Shown piece after piece: positions 25,699-34,178 of a DNA stretch of 64,000 bases (the first letter of the stretch is position 1; every line of letters begins with the position of its first letter). Below the pieces are notes generated by a model. That model did no database searches. It was not told where the DNA came from and was given only the letters and a program-made list of their open reading frames with translations. The translations under genes were made by a program, and so were the position numbers. Source of the stretch: Pseudomonas sp. LS-2 (lineage in GTDB: Bacteria; Pseudomonadota; Gammaproteobacteria; Pseudomonadales; Pseudomonadaceae); contig NZ_QXTJ01000040.1 in NCBI RefSeq assembly GCF_003605735.1, positions 199,677-263,676 on the forward strand, read 5' to 3'.

Positions 25699-25761
25699 TT
25701 CAGAGCACCAGGCCACGGGCGAACGTAGCCTGCGGTATGAAGGGAGGGAGGTATAGGACTC

Positions 25762-26085
25762 ATGAATCCCATCACGCCAGACGGCCGCTACTTTGTCGTC
25801 AACGCAACGCTTTGGCGCTGCTCCAATCCCTCGCTCGATGATGACGAACGCCAGAGACTGGTGAACGAACTCATGGACGCGCGCAGAGCCGTGAAAGCCG
25901 CGAAAGCTTCAGGAGATCCAGGAGAAATGAAGATCGCGCGCGCGGCGGTTCAGGCTACGAAAGTGGCATTGGGAGAACGTGGGCCTGTTTGGTGGGATGA
26001 CGGAGCTCCAGACCTGAACAGACACGGGGTGAAGAACACCCCTTATTCGGACTGGTATCAAACCCTGGCGCCTACCGACCGTTGA
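25762..26085 (+). CDS. Conserved hypothetical protein of stress clusters
   Basis: 107 residues, ATG 25762 preceded by GGAGGGAGG. N terminus TPDGRYFVVNATLWRCSNP, a central charged helix (DDDERQRLVNELMDARRAVK) and a C-terminal GERGPVWWDDGAPDLNRHGV with NTPYSDWY. This pattern recurs in proteins from Pseudomonas, rhizobia and Sphingomonads, but no function is known to me. Cytoplasmic; no cysteines except Cys near residue 20. Confidence 0.75.
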   Translation: MNPITPDGRYFVVNATLWRCSNPSLDDDERQRLVNELMDARRAVKAAKASGDPGEMKIARAAVQATKVALGERGPVWWDDGAPDLNRHGVKNTPYSDWYQTLAPTDR

Positions 26086-26409
26086 TGAAGGAATGCCTGC
26101 GGCACCCAGGACGAAACTGCATGGCTACCCTGCACCCGATACTGTACCTGTATACCGTTAACTAAACGGCACCGCATGGGCCAATGGCATTCGAGGGATG
26201 GCCGACGAGGTGATCACACCTGCGCTGTTGAGGCGAGCCCGCCGCACCCGGAACACCCTGCGACAGACGGTCGCGACAGGCTGTCACCGGTTAGATTCGG
26301 GAAGCGTGCGTCCTTGAATCAGTGGCGAGTCATTCTGTTTCAGCTGCTTCCAGGCGCCGCATGGAATATCCTTGCACCACGCAATCAACCTACAAGCAGT
26401 GAATAGACG
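26086..26409. other. Intergenic region before the ProQ-like gene
   Basis: About 324 bases; no supported frame, hairpin or repeat seen. Presumably contains the promoter of the ProQ-family gene. Confidence 0.4.
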
Positions 26410-26922
26410 ATGGGTTTTGAACAATTAGCTGAGCTCCGTGACCAACTGAAGGCCGAAAAAGAACAGGCGAAAACCGTCAGCCCGACTCCCCAGAAGCGAA
26501 AGTCCTCTCGGCAGGCAAAGCCTCGCGACCTGGATCCGGCGGTGGAAGCGATTTGGCCACTGCAGAAACATTTTCCGTTGGCCTTTCCTGTTAACCCGGC
26601 ACCCAAGGTTCCATTGAAGGAAGGCATTCTGAAGGACGCTGAGCAACATTTAGAGCTACTCGGCATCACCCTCGAACAGCTCAAACTGGGTATCTCTACC
26701 TGGTGTCGTGGGGCTCGATACTGGACGTGCATGGTAGAGAACGCGCCGCGCCTGGATTTGAGTGGACAACCGGCCGGCGTGGTGACGGCCGCTCAGGCGA
26801 TACACGCCAAGCGGCAAGCTTCACGGCAACGCAGCCAGGTCCGACGGGATCGTGACAAAGCGCAAGCGCGTGCTCTCCCCGCCGATGCAGAAACCGCCGT
26901 GGAAAAAGCACCGACTGAATAA
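26410..26922 (+). CDS. ProQ/FinO-family RNA-binding protein
   Basis: 170 residues. The FinO domain covers about residues 48-110: WPLQKHFPLAFPVNPAP, VPLKEGILKDAEQHLELLG and LGISTWCRGARYWTCM, with the conserved Arg and Tyr of the RNA 3'-end pocket. The C terminus (about 125-160) is a basic Arg/Lys/Gln tail, and the N terminus has a coiled charged helix (LAELRDQLKAEKEQAK) followed by a basic patch. ProQ proteins bind small RNAs and mRNA 3' hairpins. This is probably an accessory paralogue of the housekeeping ProQ. The ribosome site is weak. Confidence 0.86.
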   Translation: MGFEQLAELRDQLKAEKEQAKTVSPTPQKRKSSRQAKPRDLDPAVEAIWPLQKHFPLAFPVNPAPKVPLKEGILKDAEQHLELLGITLEQLKLGISTWCRGARYWTCMVENAPRLDLSGQPAGVVTAAQAIHAKRQASRQRSQVRRDRDKAQARALPADAETAVEKAPTE

Positions 26923-27073
26923 AGCAAGACTCCGCAACGCGGCGCCCGAAACGTTGCGTCGCCGCGTTGCACATCCCGATGAAGCGGCACGCTGGTCCCT
27001 GCAATCCAGGGCAACGATAGAACCCCTCCCCATCACAACGGTCTGCTTCTGTATTACTTTCGGAATGCAGCCC

Positions 27074-27886
27074 ATGTCAGCGCAACACAACCTTGTAGTA
27101 CTCGCACGGGGCGGATACGCCGCTCGTGGAATGCTTTACTTGATCATTGGCATCTTTGCGTTGCTGGCGGCGCAAGACTCTACCAAGCCAAAAGACAGCC
27201 ACAAAAGTCTGGAAGCCCTGTTAGCCCAGCCGTTTGGCTATTTTTTAGTGGGACTCGTGGTGGTGGGGCTGCTCGCATTTGCGGCCTGGCGGGTGCTGCA
27301 GGCTACGCGCGATGTCGACCATCACGGCAAGAATCTCAAGGGTTTAACCATTCGCGCTGGCCTGCTTGCCGGAGGTCTGGTCAACGGCGCCCTGGCGTTT
27401 TTTGCGTTAGGCCTGCTCGTAAGCGGAATTAAAAGCTCCGGCGATTCCGGAGGGAAAACCAAAGACTGGCTGGCGCATCTTCTATCTTGGGAACACTCCA
27501 ACGTATTGGTGTACCTGATCGCCCTCATTCCACTGGGCGTTGGAATTGCTCACATCATCAAGGGATGGAAGGCGTCGTTTGAAAAATATTTTGAGGCTGA
27601 CGAAGACGTCATGCGGTACGTCCGTCCGGTGTCCCGGTTTGGCCTGATGGCCCGTGGCGTCGTCTTCATCGAGATTGCGGTGCTGCTGGGAGTGAGCGGT
27701 TCCGCTTATCAAGCTGTGGATCCGCCCGGCATGAAGGAAGCCCTCGACGCGCTCCAGCATCTGCCCGCTGGATGGCTGGTTTTGATCGTCATGGCCTTGG
27801 GGCTCATTGCATTCTCGGTCTACAGCTTCTCTGAAGCCTTCTGGCGCAAGATAAACATGGAAATACCAGGCGTGTCGAAAGCGTAG
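27074..27886 (+). CDS. DUF1206 inner-membrane protein
   Basis: 270 residues with six hydrophobic helices in three two-helix DUF1206 repeats, each beginning with a pattern like LARGGYAARGMLYLIIG, IRAGLLAGGLVNGALAFFA and SRFGLMARGVVFIEIAV. The repeats imply internal triplication. No biochemical role is known. I chose ATG 27074 (MSAQHNLVVLARGG); an ATG nine bases earlier is also possible. Lies 151 bases after the ProQ-like gene on the same strand. Confidence 0.84.
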   Translation: MSAQHNLVVLARGGYAARGMLYLIIGIFALLAAQDSTKPKDSHKSLEALLAQPFGYFLVGLVVVGLLAFAAWRVLQATRDVDHHGKNLKGLTIRAGLLAGGLVNGALAFFALGLLVSGIKSSGDSGGKTKDWLAHLLSWEHSNVLVYLIALIPLGVGIAHIIKGWKASFEKYFEADEDVMRYVRPVSRFGLMARGVVFIEIAVLLGVSGSAYQAVDPPGMKEALDALQHLPAGWLVLIVMALGLIAFSVYSFSEAFWRKINMEIPGVSKA

Positions 27887-28161
27887 GCAGGCGTAACCTC
27901 GCGCGGCCCTCGTACGCTCGTGGACTTCGATGGACCGTCTGAGACGATTTTGTTTAGTGATGCGTTCGACGACAGTCGCGTGGAGCTATGCGCCTGAAGT
28001 CGTCATCGCACAACGTGCTAAGCGCAGGGTTTTCGCAGCCTGAGGGTGATGATCTCCACCTAAAATACGTGGACACATCACCTCCATTGAACCGAGGCAC
28101 TGGTGGTGATGCGGATTGTGTTTTCTATAATGAATGACCGGCCATGTTTAGGGTGCTTGTT

Positions 28162-28686
28162 ATGCCAGCCTTCGCTGATCGAAAAACCGCTGTCGTTTTA
28201 TGCGCAGCTTCCAATAACGACCTGGAAGATCTGGTAGCCATCAGGATTGAGGCGATGCGCGAGAGCCTTGAACGGCTTGGACGATTCAACCCGGATCGTG
28301 CGCGCGAACGATTTGTTGGCGGGTTCGACGCTAACAGCACACGCCGCATAGAAGTATCAGGTGATCTGGTCGGTTTTGTCGTCATCAAAGACCATCAAAG
28401 CGAGCTTCTGCTTGACCACTTGTATGTGATACCCAGTGCTCAAGGAGCAGGAATCGGCTCTGAAGTGCTTGCTCAGATTTTCAGAGAGGCTGATGAGACC
28501 GGGCGTCCCATCAAGGTTGGTGCTCTCAAGGAAAGCGCTTCAAATCGTTTTTACACTCGCCATGGCTTCGTGTTCGTCGAAAGCGGTGAATTCGATAATT
28601 ATTATGTCCGGAGTCACTGTAATTCCGTTGCTTTGGGCGACCAGGCAGACCTTGATACGATGCCCGGTCAGAGGTTGCACCGTTAG
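28162..28686 (+). CDS. GNAT-family N-acetyltransferase
   Basis: About 174 residues. The acetyl-CoA site is in LLDHLYVIPSAQGAGIGSE (Q/R-x-x-G-x-G/A pattern), preceded by the beta strand GFVVIKDHQSELLL, and followed by KESASNRFYTRHGFV of motif B. It probably acetylates an amine on a small molecule or protein; the substrate is not predictable. Start ATG 28162 follows AGGGTG seven bases upstream; ATG 28144 would add six residues. No operon partner; a bidirectional terminator follows at 28839. Confidence 0.84.
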   Translation: MPAFADRKTAVVLCAASNNDLEDLVAIRIEAMRESLERLGRFNPDRARERFVGGFDANSTRRIEVSGDLVGFVVIKDHQSELLLDHLYVIPSAQGAGIGSEVLAQIFREADETGRPIKVGALKESASNRFYTRHGFVFVESGEFDNYYVRSHCNSVALGDQADLDTMPGQRLHR

Positions 28687-29038
28687 ATGGGCATCCACCT
28701 CTGCTGCAGTAGGTGGGTAATCTCATTCGCCCGCTGCGTCGGCAGGCGCGTGAAAACATCCTTCAGATTTGTGGATGCTTGCAGCCGCACATGGGCACTA
28801 AAACCCGACGCGCGAATGGGCAAATTGCAGGCAAAGAAAAGCCCGCGATGGGGGAGCGGGCTTAAATTTCTTGCAGGAGCGGAGTTAACGTAGCTGACAG
28901 CGTGTGAAAAGATTGTGAAGAAAATGACTGAGCCGCGACAGAGACACTGCCAAGCGCAGAAGTCACCGTCGGCCCCAGGCGTTCTCTATCACATCCCGGG
29001 AGACCTTGAGAGGTGCTTCAGCGCACGCAAACCAAAAC
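28687..29038. other. Convergent intergenic region
   Basis: About 350 bases between converging genes. It contains the hairpin at 28839-28863 and otherwise nothing recognisable. Confidence 0.45.
28839..28863 (-). terminator. Intrinsic terminator, best on the minus strand
   Basis: AAGCCCGC (28839-28846) pairs with GCGGGCTT (28856-28863). Read on the minus strand it is followed by TTTCTTTGC, so it likely ends the carboxypeptidase transcript; on the plus strand AAATTT follows, a weaker stop for the GNAT gene. Confidence 0.7.
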
Positions 29039-30268
29039 TCACTGCGACCTTGATCCGAGCGCCTGGGCCGCAGCAGAATCTCCTGACCACTGCCCAAGCA
29101 ATTCACCGATGAACAACCGCAACGAATCCCAGGCGCGTGTCCACCAACCTCCGACCTCGACTGACTGAAGCGCAATCAACGGACGCTCTGCAAGCTTGTC
29201 ATCTGCTTCATAGAGCTGGAGTGTTCCCACCACGCTTCCCTGAGCGATGGGTGCGACGAGCGGTTTATTGATAAGGATTCGAGTCTCAGTCTTTCGGTGC
29301 GAATTCTTTGCCAACGTCAGCGTCACATCATCCAGCAGACCCGCCTGAACGGTATCCTCGTGAGCTTTCCACACCATGGGAGTCGCGAGCACGTGTCCCG
29401 CTTTTGCGTAAGTCTGGGTGTCGAAAAAGCGAAATCCGTAGGTCAGCAGTTTCTCGGTATCGGAGGCCCGATTACCGACCGTTGTCGAGCCCAATACGGC
29501 ACTGATCAACCGTCGTCCATCGCGTAACGCTGAGGTCACCATGCAATACCCGGCAGCCTCGGTGTGGCCGGTTTTCAAGCCGTCGACCGTGCTATCGCGC
29601 CACAACAGAAGATTGCGGTTCGATTGCCTGATCCCGTTCCAGGTGAAGTGTTTGTGCTTGTAGAGGTCGTAGTACGCGGTCTCATCATTGATGATCGCTC
29701 TGGCGAGTCTGGCCAGATCCAGAGCCGACGCGTAATGGTCAGGCGCCGGCAGGCCTGTCGGGTTCATGAAGTGAGAGTTGTTCAGGCCAAGCTCGCGTGC
29801 CGTGTTATTCATCAACCCCGCGAAGCTGTCCTCGCTGCCCGCCACATGCTCGGCAAGCGCGACCGACGCATCATTTCCCGAATCGATGACGACGCCACGA
29901 AGCAGGTCGTGCACCGACACCTGGCTACCTGGGTCAAGGAACATCCGTGAGCCTTCAGTACGCCACGCGTTTTCGCTCACCGTTACCCGATCATCTGGCT
30001 TCAACTCCCCTGCCTGTATTTGCCGCGTCGCAACGTACACGGTCATCAATTTGGTCAGGCTCGCGGGCGGCAAATGCTCGTCAGGGTGACTACTGGCGAT
30101 CACGTTCCCGCTGGCAGCGTCCATCAGAACCCACGCTTTGGCGGTCAGCTGGGGATGAGCGGGAATCATTGCGCCAGGGTTGGCGAACACCCCAGGGGCG
30201 TACAGACATAGGAAGGTCAGGCAGAACCGAAGTACCGGGTTTTTCACGAATTGAGCCTTGCTGAACAA
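29039..30268 (-). CDS. D-alanyl-D-alanine carboxypeptidase (DacA/PBP5-6 type)
   Basis: 409 residues with a signal peptide (VLRFCLTFLCLYAPGVFA). The penicillin-binding motifs are SLTK (active Ser, about residue 70), SGN (in VIDSGNDASVA) and KTG (in DGLKTGHTEAAG). The C-terminal DUF/PBP5-C domain and an amphipathic tail (WWTRAWDSLRLFIGEL) anchor it at the periplasmic face. It trims the terminal D-Ala of peptidoglycan stem peptides. This is an extra copy relative to the housekeeping dacA beside rlpA. Its promoter region carries a TTAACC-N2-GGTTAA palindrome also found near the solute-binding gene at 32539, and its start lies beside a two-component system. Confidence 0.92.
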   Translation of the reverse strand: MFSKAQFVKNPVLRFCLTFLCLYAPGVFANPGAMIPAHPQLTAKAWVLMDAASGNVIASSHPDEHLPPASLTKLMTVYVATRQIQAGELKPDDRVTVSENAWRTEGSRMFLDPGSQVSVHDLLRGVVIDSGNDASVALAEHVAGSEDSFAGLMNNTARELGLNNSHFMNPTGLPAPDHYASALDLARLARAIINDETAYYDLYKHKHFTWNGIRQSNRNLLLWRDSTVDGLKTGHTEAAGYCMVTSALRDGRRLISAVLGSTTVGNRASDTEKLLTYGFRFFDTQTYAKAGHVLATPMVWKAHEDTVQAGLLDDVTLTLAKNSHRKTETRILINKPLVAPIAQGSVVGTLQLYEADDKLAERPLIALQSVEVGGWWTRAWDSLRLFIGELLGQWSGDSAAAQALGSRSQ

Positions 30269-30306
30269 AGGACGCCACGCTAGTGACCTTGTCCAGCTGC
30301 CTCAAA

Positions 30307-30320
30307 TTAACCGAGGTTAA
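30307..30320. promoter_or_regulatory. TTAACC-N2-GGTTAA palindrome, candidate response-regulator site
   Basis: A 14-bp palindrome (centre GA) 39 bases upstream of the carboxypeptidase start. A third TTAA follows at 30328-30331, giving TTAA steps of 10 and 11 bases, the periodicity expected for an OmpR-type dimer. The same palindrome occurs at 32464. Confidence 0.55.
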
Positions 30321-30333
30321 ATAATGTTTAAGT

Positions 30334-31725
30334 TCATGCGGCAGAGGTTGCCAACGGGCACCTGATTATCACCCGGGTGCCCACACCCTGCGGGCCACCT
30401 TCAATCTGCAACTGGAACCCGTGCAGCCGCACCACCGCAGAAACGAGGGATAATCCCAGGCCGTGGCCGGGCGTTTGCCGAGATGTGTCCACTCTGTAAA
30501 GACGACGTGTCACGCTGCTGCGCTGGGACATCGGGATCCCGGGGCCGTTATCGATGACCTCGAGACGCACATGATCTGCGTCGTAACTGGAGCGCAGCAC
30601 TATTTCCCCGGCAGGTTCAGTGAACTTGATCGCGTTATCCAGCAGATTCAGGACGGCTTCAAACAGCAGTGCCGAATCTCCTCTCAGCACAGGTAACGAC
30701 GTTGACTGCTGCAGCCGAAGCGTCTGCTGTTTTTCTTGCGCCAATGGTTCGTAAAACTCCTGGGCCTGACGCAGCAAGGCATCGGGCTCGATGTCTTCAA
30801 AAGCGCTGCGCCGCCGCGTGTCCTCCAGCTCCGAGATACGCAGCAGGCCCTGGAAACGGGACATGATTGACTCGCTCTCCTCCAACGCCAGGTTCAAGGT
30901 AGTGATATGCAGGGGCTCCAACGGCATCTGCTGCAACTGGTAGAGCCGGGTGCGCAGTCTCGTCAGCGGAGTGCGCAGATCATGAGCGATGCCGTCGCAC
31001 ACGCTTTTGACCTCGTGCATCAGCTCCTCGATATGCTGCAGCATCGTGTTGACCGCGCTCGCGAGCATGTCCAGCTCATCTCGCCTGGCTGAAAGAGGCA
31101 GGCGTTCGGCCAGATTGCCGGAGACGATCCGCTCAGTGCTGCGCTGCAACACTTCCACCCGGCGCAGGGGTCTGCGCCGCAACAGTCGCCAGCCAATCAA
31201 ACCGGGTATCAGCGTGAGTGACAGTCCCCAAAATAGCGCCTGACCGATGATGCCGCCCACCGCAGAAATCGAACCCCCGTCTCTGGCCAGAATCAGGATT
31301 CTGCCGTCTGGCCGATCAATTCTGAGCACATGGCTGCTGCGCGTCTGCTCGTCCGGAAGCGCAACGCTCAGCCCTCGCTCGAGATAGTGAACACGTCCGT
31401 CGTCCGGCAGGCTCGAGCGCAACTTGAGCAAGTCCCCCGCGATGTGTTTGCCATCCGCTTCGAACAAGCCATATGCGTCGATTCCAGTGATTGAATAGGC
31501 TTCGCTCGCGGCGAGCTCGCCCACCAGTGAAGCGTCATCGATCTTCTCGTAGTAATGCGCACGTTGCATCAGCGTGCGCTCGGCCACCTTCCCCAGATAC
31601 TGAGATATCTCCCAATACAGCACGCCAGTAAACAGCCCGCCCCAGGCAACGAAAAATAGAAAGTACAGGCCGATCAACCGACTACTGCTGGACTGCCATC
31701 GATCAGTGTTTTTCGACCAGAACAT
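30334..31725 (-). CDS. Sensor histidine kinase of an OmpR-type two-component system
   Basis: 463 residues. Membrane helices at about 18-40 and 158-178 flank a 115-residue periplasmic sensor; a HAMP linker follows (RRPLRRVEVLQRSTERIVSG). The dimerisation/phosphoacceptor box is DGIAHDLRTPLTRLR; ATP-site boxes are LLDNAIKF (N), DNGPGIP (G1) and GHGLGLSL (G2). Its start overlaps the response regulator gene by 23 bases, so the two are one operon. Signal unknown; the linked carboxypeptidase suggests a cell-envelope cue. Confidence 0.92.
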   Translation of the reverse strand: MFWSKNTDRWQSSSSRLIGLYFLFFVAWGGLFTGVLYWEISQYLGKVAERTLMQRAHYYEKIDDASLVGELAASEAYSITGIDAYGLFEADGKHIAGDLLKLRSSLPDDGRVHYLERGLSVALPDEQTRSSHVLRIDRPDGRILILARDGGSISAVGGIIGQALFWGLSLTLIPGLIGWRLLRRRPLRRVEVLQRSTERIVSGNLAERLPLSARRDELDMLASAVNTMLQHIEELMHEVKSVCDGIAHDLRTPLTRLRTRLYQLQQMPLEPLHITTLNLALEESESIMSRFQGLLRISELEDTRRRSAFEDIEPDALLRQAQEFYEPLAQEKQQTLRLQQSTSLPVLRGDSALLFEAVLNLLDNAIKFTEPAGEIVLRSSYDADHVRLEVIDNGPGIPMSQRSSVTRRLYRVDTSRQTPGHGLGLSLVSAVVRLHGFQLQIEGGPQGVGTRVIIRCPLATSAA

Positions 31726-32380
31726 AGCCCGCCCCGCGCACAGTCTGGATGAGAGGTGACCGCTGCCCTTCGATTTTCTTGCGCAGGCGCGCGATGTGTA
31801 CCTCGATGATGTTGGTGCCGGGGTCGAAGTGATACCCCCAAACCTCCTGAAAGAGCATGGTACGGGTCACCAGTTGACCCGCGTTACGGACGAAGTACGT
31901 GAGCAGCTTGAATTCTGTTGGCAGCAACAGAACGGGAACATCGTCGATGGTTAGCTGTTGCTCGATAAGGTCGAGCACCACGCTCCCGAACGAGAGGCGA
32001 TGGTCACAATTCGCAGGATCCGGGCTACGCAGAAGCACCTCGATCCGAGCAATCAATTCGACCATGGAAAACGGTTTTGTAAGGTAATCGTCACCGCCTG
32101 AGCGCAGGCCCTTGACTCGCTGGTCGACATCCGAAAGCGCACTGACCATCAGCACCGGCGTCTGGATATTGAGTTGCCGCAGTGTGCTGACGATGGTCAA
32201 GCCATCGAAGTCCGGCAACATCCGATCGAGGGTGATCACGTCATGCCCGCCAGCAATGGCCATGGCCAAACCATCTCGCCCCGTTGCGGCCCACTGTGCT
32301 GTGAAGCCGTTGAGTGCCAATTCAGCAACGATGCCCTGTGCCGTGACCTCGTCGTCCTCGATGATTAAGGCGCGATTCAT
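31703..32380 (-). CDS. OmpR/PhoB-family response regulator
   Basis: 225 residues. Receiver: IEDDE acidic pair, phosphoacceptor Asp52 in VITLDRMLPDFDG, Lys in DYLTKPFS. The winged-helix output domain spans about 130-225 with LLPTEFKLLTYFVRN, the recognition helix NIIEVHIARLRKKI and wing GAGYVLVE. First gene of the operon with the sensor kinase. The divergent gene at 32539 and this one share a 158-base promoter region with the palindrome at 32464, a likely site for this regulator. Confidence 0.93.
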   Translation of the reverse strand: MNRALIIEDDEVTAQGIVAELALNGFTAQWAATGRDGLAMAIAGGHDVITLDRMLPDFDGLTIVSTLRQLNIQTPVLMVSALSDVDQRVKGLRSGGDDYLTKPFSMVELIARIEVLLRSPDPANCDHRLSFGSVVLDLIEQQLTIDDVPVLLLPTEFKLLTYFVRNAGQLVTRTMLFQEVWGYHFDPGTNIIEVHIARLRKKIEGQRSPLIQTVRGAGYVLVEKH

Positions 32381-32463
32381 CTTGAGCTCCTGCTTAAACG
32401 ACCGACCATTGTAAAGGCAGCAGCGCGGCAGACATGACCGTTGGGTTGAAATGTGAACATTTC

Positions 32464-32477
32464 TTAACCTGGGTTAA
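32464..32477. promoter_or_regulatory. TTAACC-N2-GGTTAA palindrome in the divergent promoter region
   Basis: Second copy of the 14-bp palindrome (centre TG), 84 bases upstream of the response regulator and 62 upstream of the solute-binding gene. The TTAA half-sites are ten bases apart. Sharing with 30307 suggests a small regulon. Confidence 0.55.
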
Positions 32478-32538
32478 TGCTTCCCCCACGTGCTGCCGCG
32501 CTAACGTCTTGGCTTTTCCACCCGCAGGAGCCCCCTTC

Positions 32539-33324
32539 GTGCCTCGCCTATCGTTGTCCTTCGCCCTGACCCTGTTGTCCATCGCGGCCTGTCCAGTCCA
32601 GGCCTCCAATGCCAAGCCTGAGAAGACGGTGACACTCACCGTGTACACCGCCGAAGGCATTGGCCAGGCGGCTCGAAAAGCCGCCATCGACTATGAAAAG
32701 GCAGCGGGCGTGAAGTTGAATGTCACGGACGTGCCACCGTTCAACCGCATCCCGCAGGCTGCTCGTTCCAAACCCTCGGGGAGTGAACCGGTGGACATCG
32801 TTTTAACCAATCGCAACACGATGGACAGGTGGGTAGCGCAAGGTAAGGTGGACAAGGCATCAAGAGTCGAGGTGGGGAAATCCTTCATTGCGATGGCTGT
32901 TCGCGACGGTGCAGCGACCCCGGACATCAGCGATATGGAAAACTTCCGAAACACGCTGCTTCAGGCGCTTTCGATTGCTTATTCAGACAGCGCCAGCGGA
33001 ATGTACCTGACTCACTGGGTATTCCCGAACATGAAACTGAGCAAGCCGCTCAAAGCCAGGCTGGTGTCCGATCGAGCTGTAGGCCAGGCCGTTGCTAACG
33101 GAGATGCTGAGGTGGGACTGCAGCAAATGAGCGAATTGACGCACGTTCCCGGTATCAAGGTCATCGGATTGATCCCCGATCAGGTACAGCAAATGACGCT
33201 CTACTCTGCGGCTGCGGTCAAAGGCAGTTCTCATCCTGAAGAGACACGTGGATTCCTCCAGTACCTGGTATCCCCTGCCGCCAGGACAGTTATCAAGGAT
33301 GGAGGTCTGATTCCAGTGCACTGA
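32539..33324 (+). CDS. Periplasmic solute-binding protein (ModA-like)
   Basis: 261 residues from a GTG start at 32539 with GGAG eight bases upstream; the signal peptide is MPRLSLSFALTLLSIAACPVQA. The two-lobe type II fold is seen in VTLTVYTAEGIGQAARKAA, PVDIVLTNRNTMDRWV, SKSFIAMAVR-type hinge, LSIAYSDSASGMYLTHW and VHPEETRGFLQYL-type C terminus. Relatives bind molybdate or small organic anions; no ABC permease or ATPase is adjacent, so it may serve sensing rather than uptake. A truncated relative sits at 3608-4162. It is divergent from the two-component system and probably under its control. Confidence 0.82.
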   Translation: MPRLSLSFALTLLSIAACPVQASNAKPEKTVTLTVYTAEGIGQAARKAAIDYEKAAGVKLNVTDVPPFNRIPQAARSKPSGSEPVDIVLTNRNTMDRWVAQGKVDKASRVEVGKSFIAMAVRDGAATPDISDMENFRNTLLQALSIAYSDSASGMYLTHWVFPNMKLSKPLKARLVSDRAVGQAVANGDAEVGLQQMSELTHVPGIKVIGLIPDQVQQMTLYSAAAVKGSSHPEETRGFLQYLVSPAARTVIKDGGLIPVH

Positions 33325-33455
33325 CAGTGCCGTCCAGGTCCTGCTTTATTCCCGAATAGCATGAATCATATGCCCCGTCGCCACGTTCCGCAGCCCTGGC
33401 TGGAGCAGCAAGATAACCCCGGCACTCTTGCTGCCCCATTTCAAGGAAAACCGCG

Positions 33456-34010
33456 ATGACCCCCTTCACTCGCTACACCGTCGACACCGCCCCTGCTGCT
33501 TCCAGACCCGTTCTGGAAGCCGTGCAGAAAGCGTTCAGCTTCGTACCGAACCTGCAAGGCAACATGGCTGAATCGCCAGAATTACTGGCCGGTTACAGCC
33601 AGCTTTGGGACCTGTTCGCAAAGAGCACTCTGACCCCGCACGAGCAGCAAGTGGTGTACCTGACCTCCAACTTCGAAAACAACTGCCACTACTGCATGGC
33701 CGGGCACACGACTCTGGCGAAGATGATTGAGATGGCGCCAGAGGTCATTGCCGCCTTGCGTGCCGGCAGCGTCATTCCGGATGCGCGTCTGGAAGCGTTA
33801 CATGTGTTCACTACGGCGGTTGTGCGTGATCGCGGCTTCGTGAACGACGCGGGTATCGAAGCCTTCCTCGCGGCCGGCTTCACCCGTCGCAACGTGTTGG
33901 AAGTGGTACTGGGTGTCGCCACCAAGGTCATGAGTAACTACACCAACCACTTGGTGCACACCCAGCTGGACCCTTTCATGAAAGGCAATGAATGGACCAA
34001 ACCAGTCTGA
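33456..34010 (+). CDS. Carboxymuconolactone decarboxylase/AhpD-like family protein
   Basis: 184 residues. The AhpD redox motif is FENNCHYCMAGHTTLA: Glu, CxxC and a following His as in alkylhydroperoxidase D. So despite the family name it is more likely a peroxidase-type thiol protein than a decarboxylase. Ribosome site AAGGAAA, ATG 33456. A strong terminator follows at 34112. A LysR regulator and a peroxiredoxin-like gene lie next, suggesting a peroxide-linked unit. Confidence 0.87.
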   Translation: MTPFTRYTVDTAPAASRPVLEAVQKAFSFVPNLQGNMAESPELLAGYSQLWDLFAKSTLTPHEQQVVYLTSNFENNCHYCMAGHTTLAKMIEMAPEVIAALRAGSVIPDARLEALHVFTTAVVRDRGFVNDAGIEAFLAAGFTRRNVLEVVLGVATKVMSNYTNHLVHTQLDPFMKGNEWTKPV

Positions 34011-34111
34011 CACCTGGCTTGAGCTTTACTCGACCAGCCCCGCATGGGCGGGAAAGCTGCACTCTGGACAGGGTTGTGTTGCACACGACTTATTGAGATA
34101 AACCCCTCGCT

Positions 34112-34144
34112 GCGAGCGAAGCCCCCTGCTTCGCTCGCTTTTTT
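34112..34144 (+). terminator. Strong rho-independent terminator
   Basis: GCGAGCGAAG (34112-34121) pairs with CTTCGCTCGC (34129-34138) over a 7-base loop, followed by TTTTTT. Ends the AhpD-like transcript before the LysR gene. Confidence 0.92.
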
Positions 34145-34178
34145 GGCTATGGTTTTTTAACGTTCAGGTGAAACACCG

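Noticed and set aside
33456..34010. Treating the CMD-family protein as part of the beta-ketoadipate pathway
   Set aside because: It has the AhpD-type CxxC-His motif, is 4 kb from the ben-cat genes and has its own terminator.
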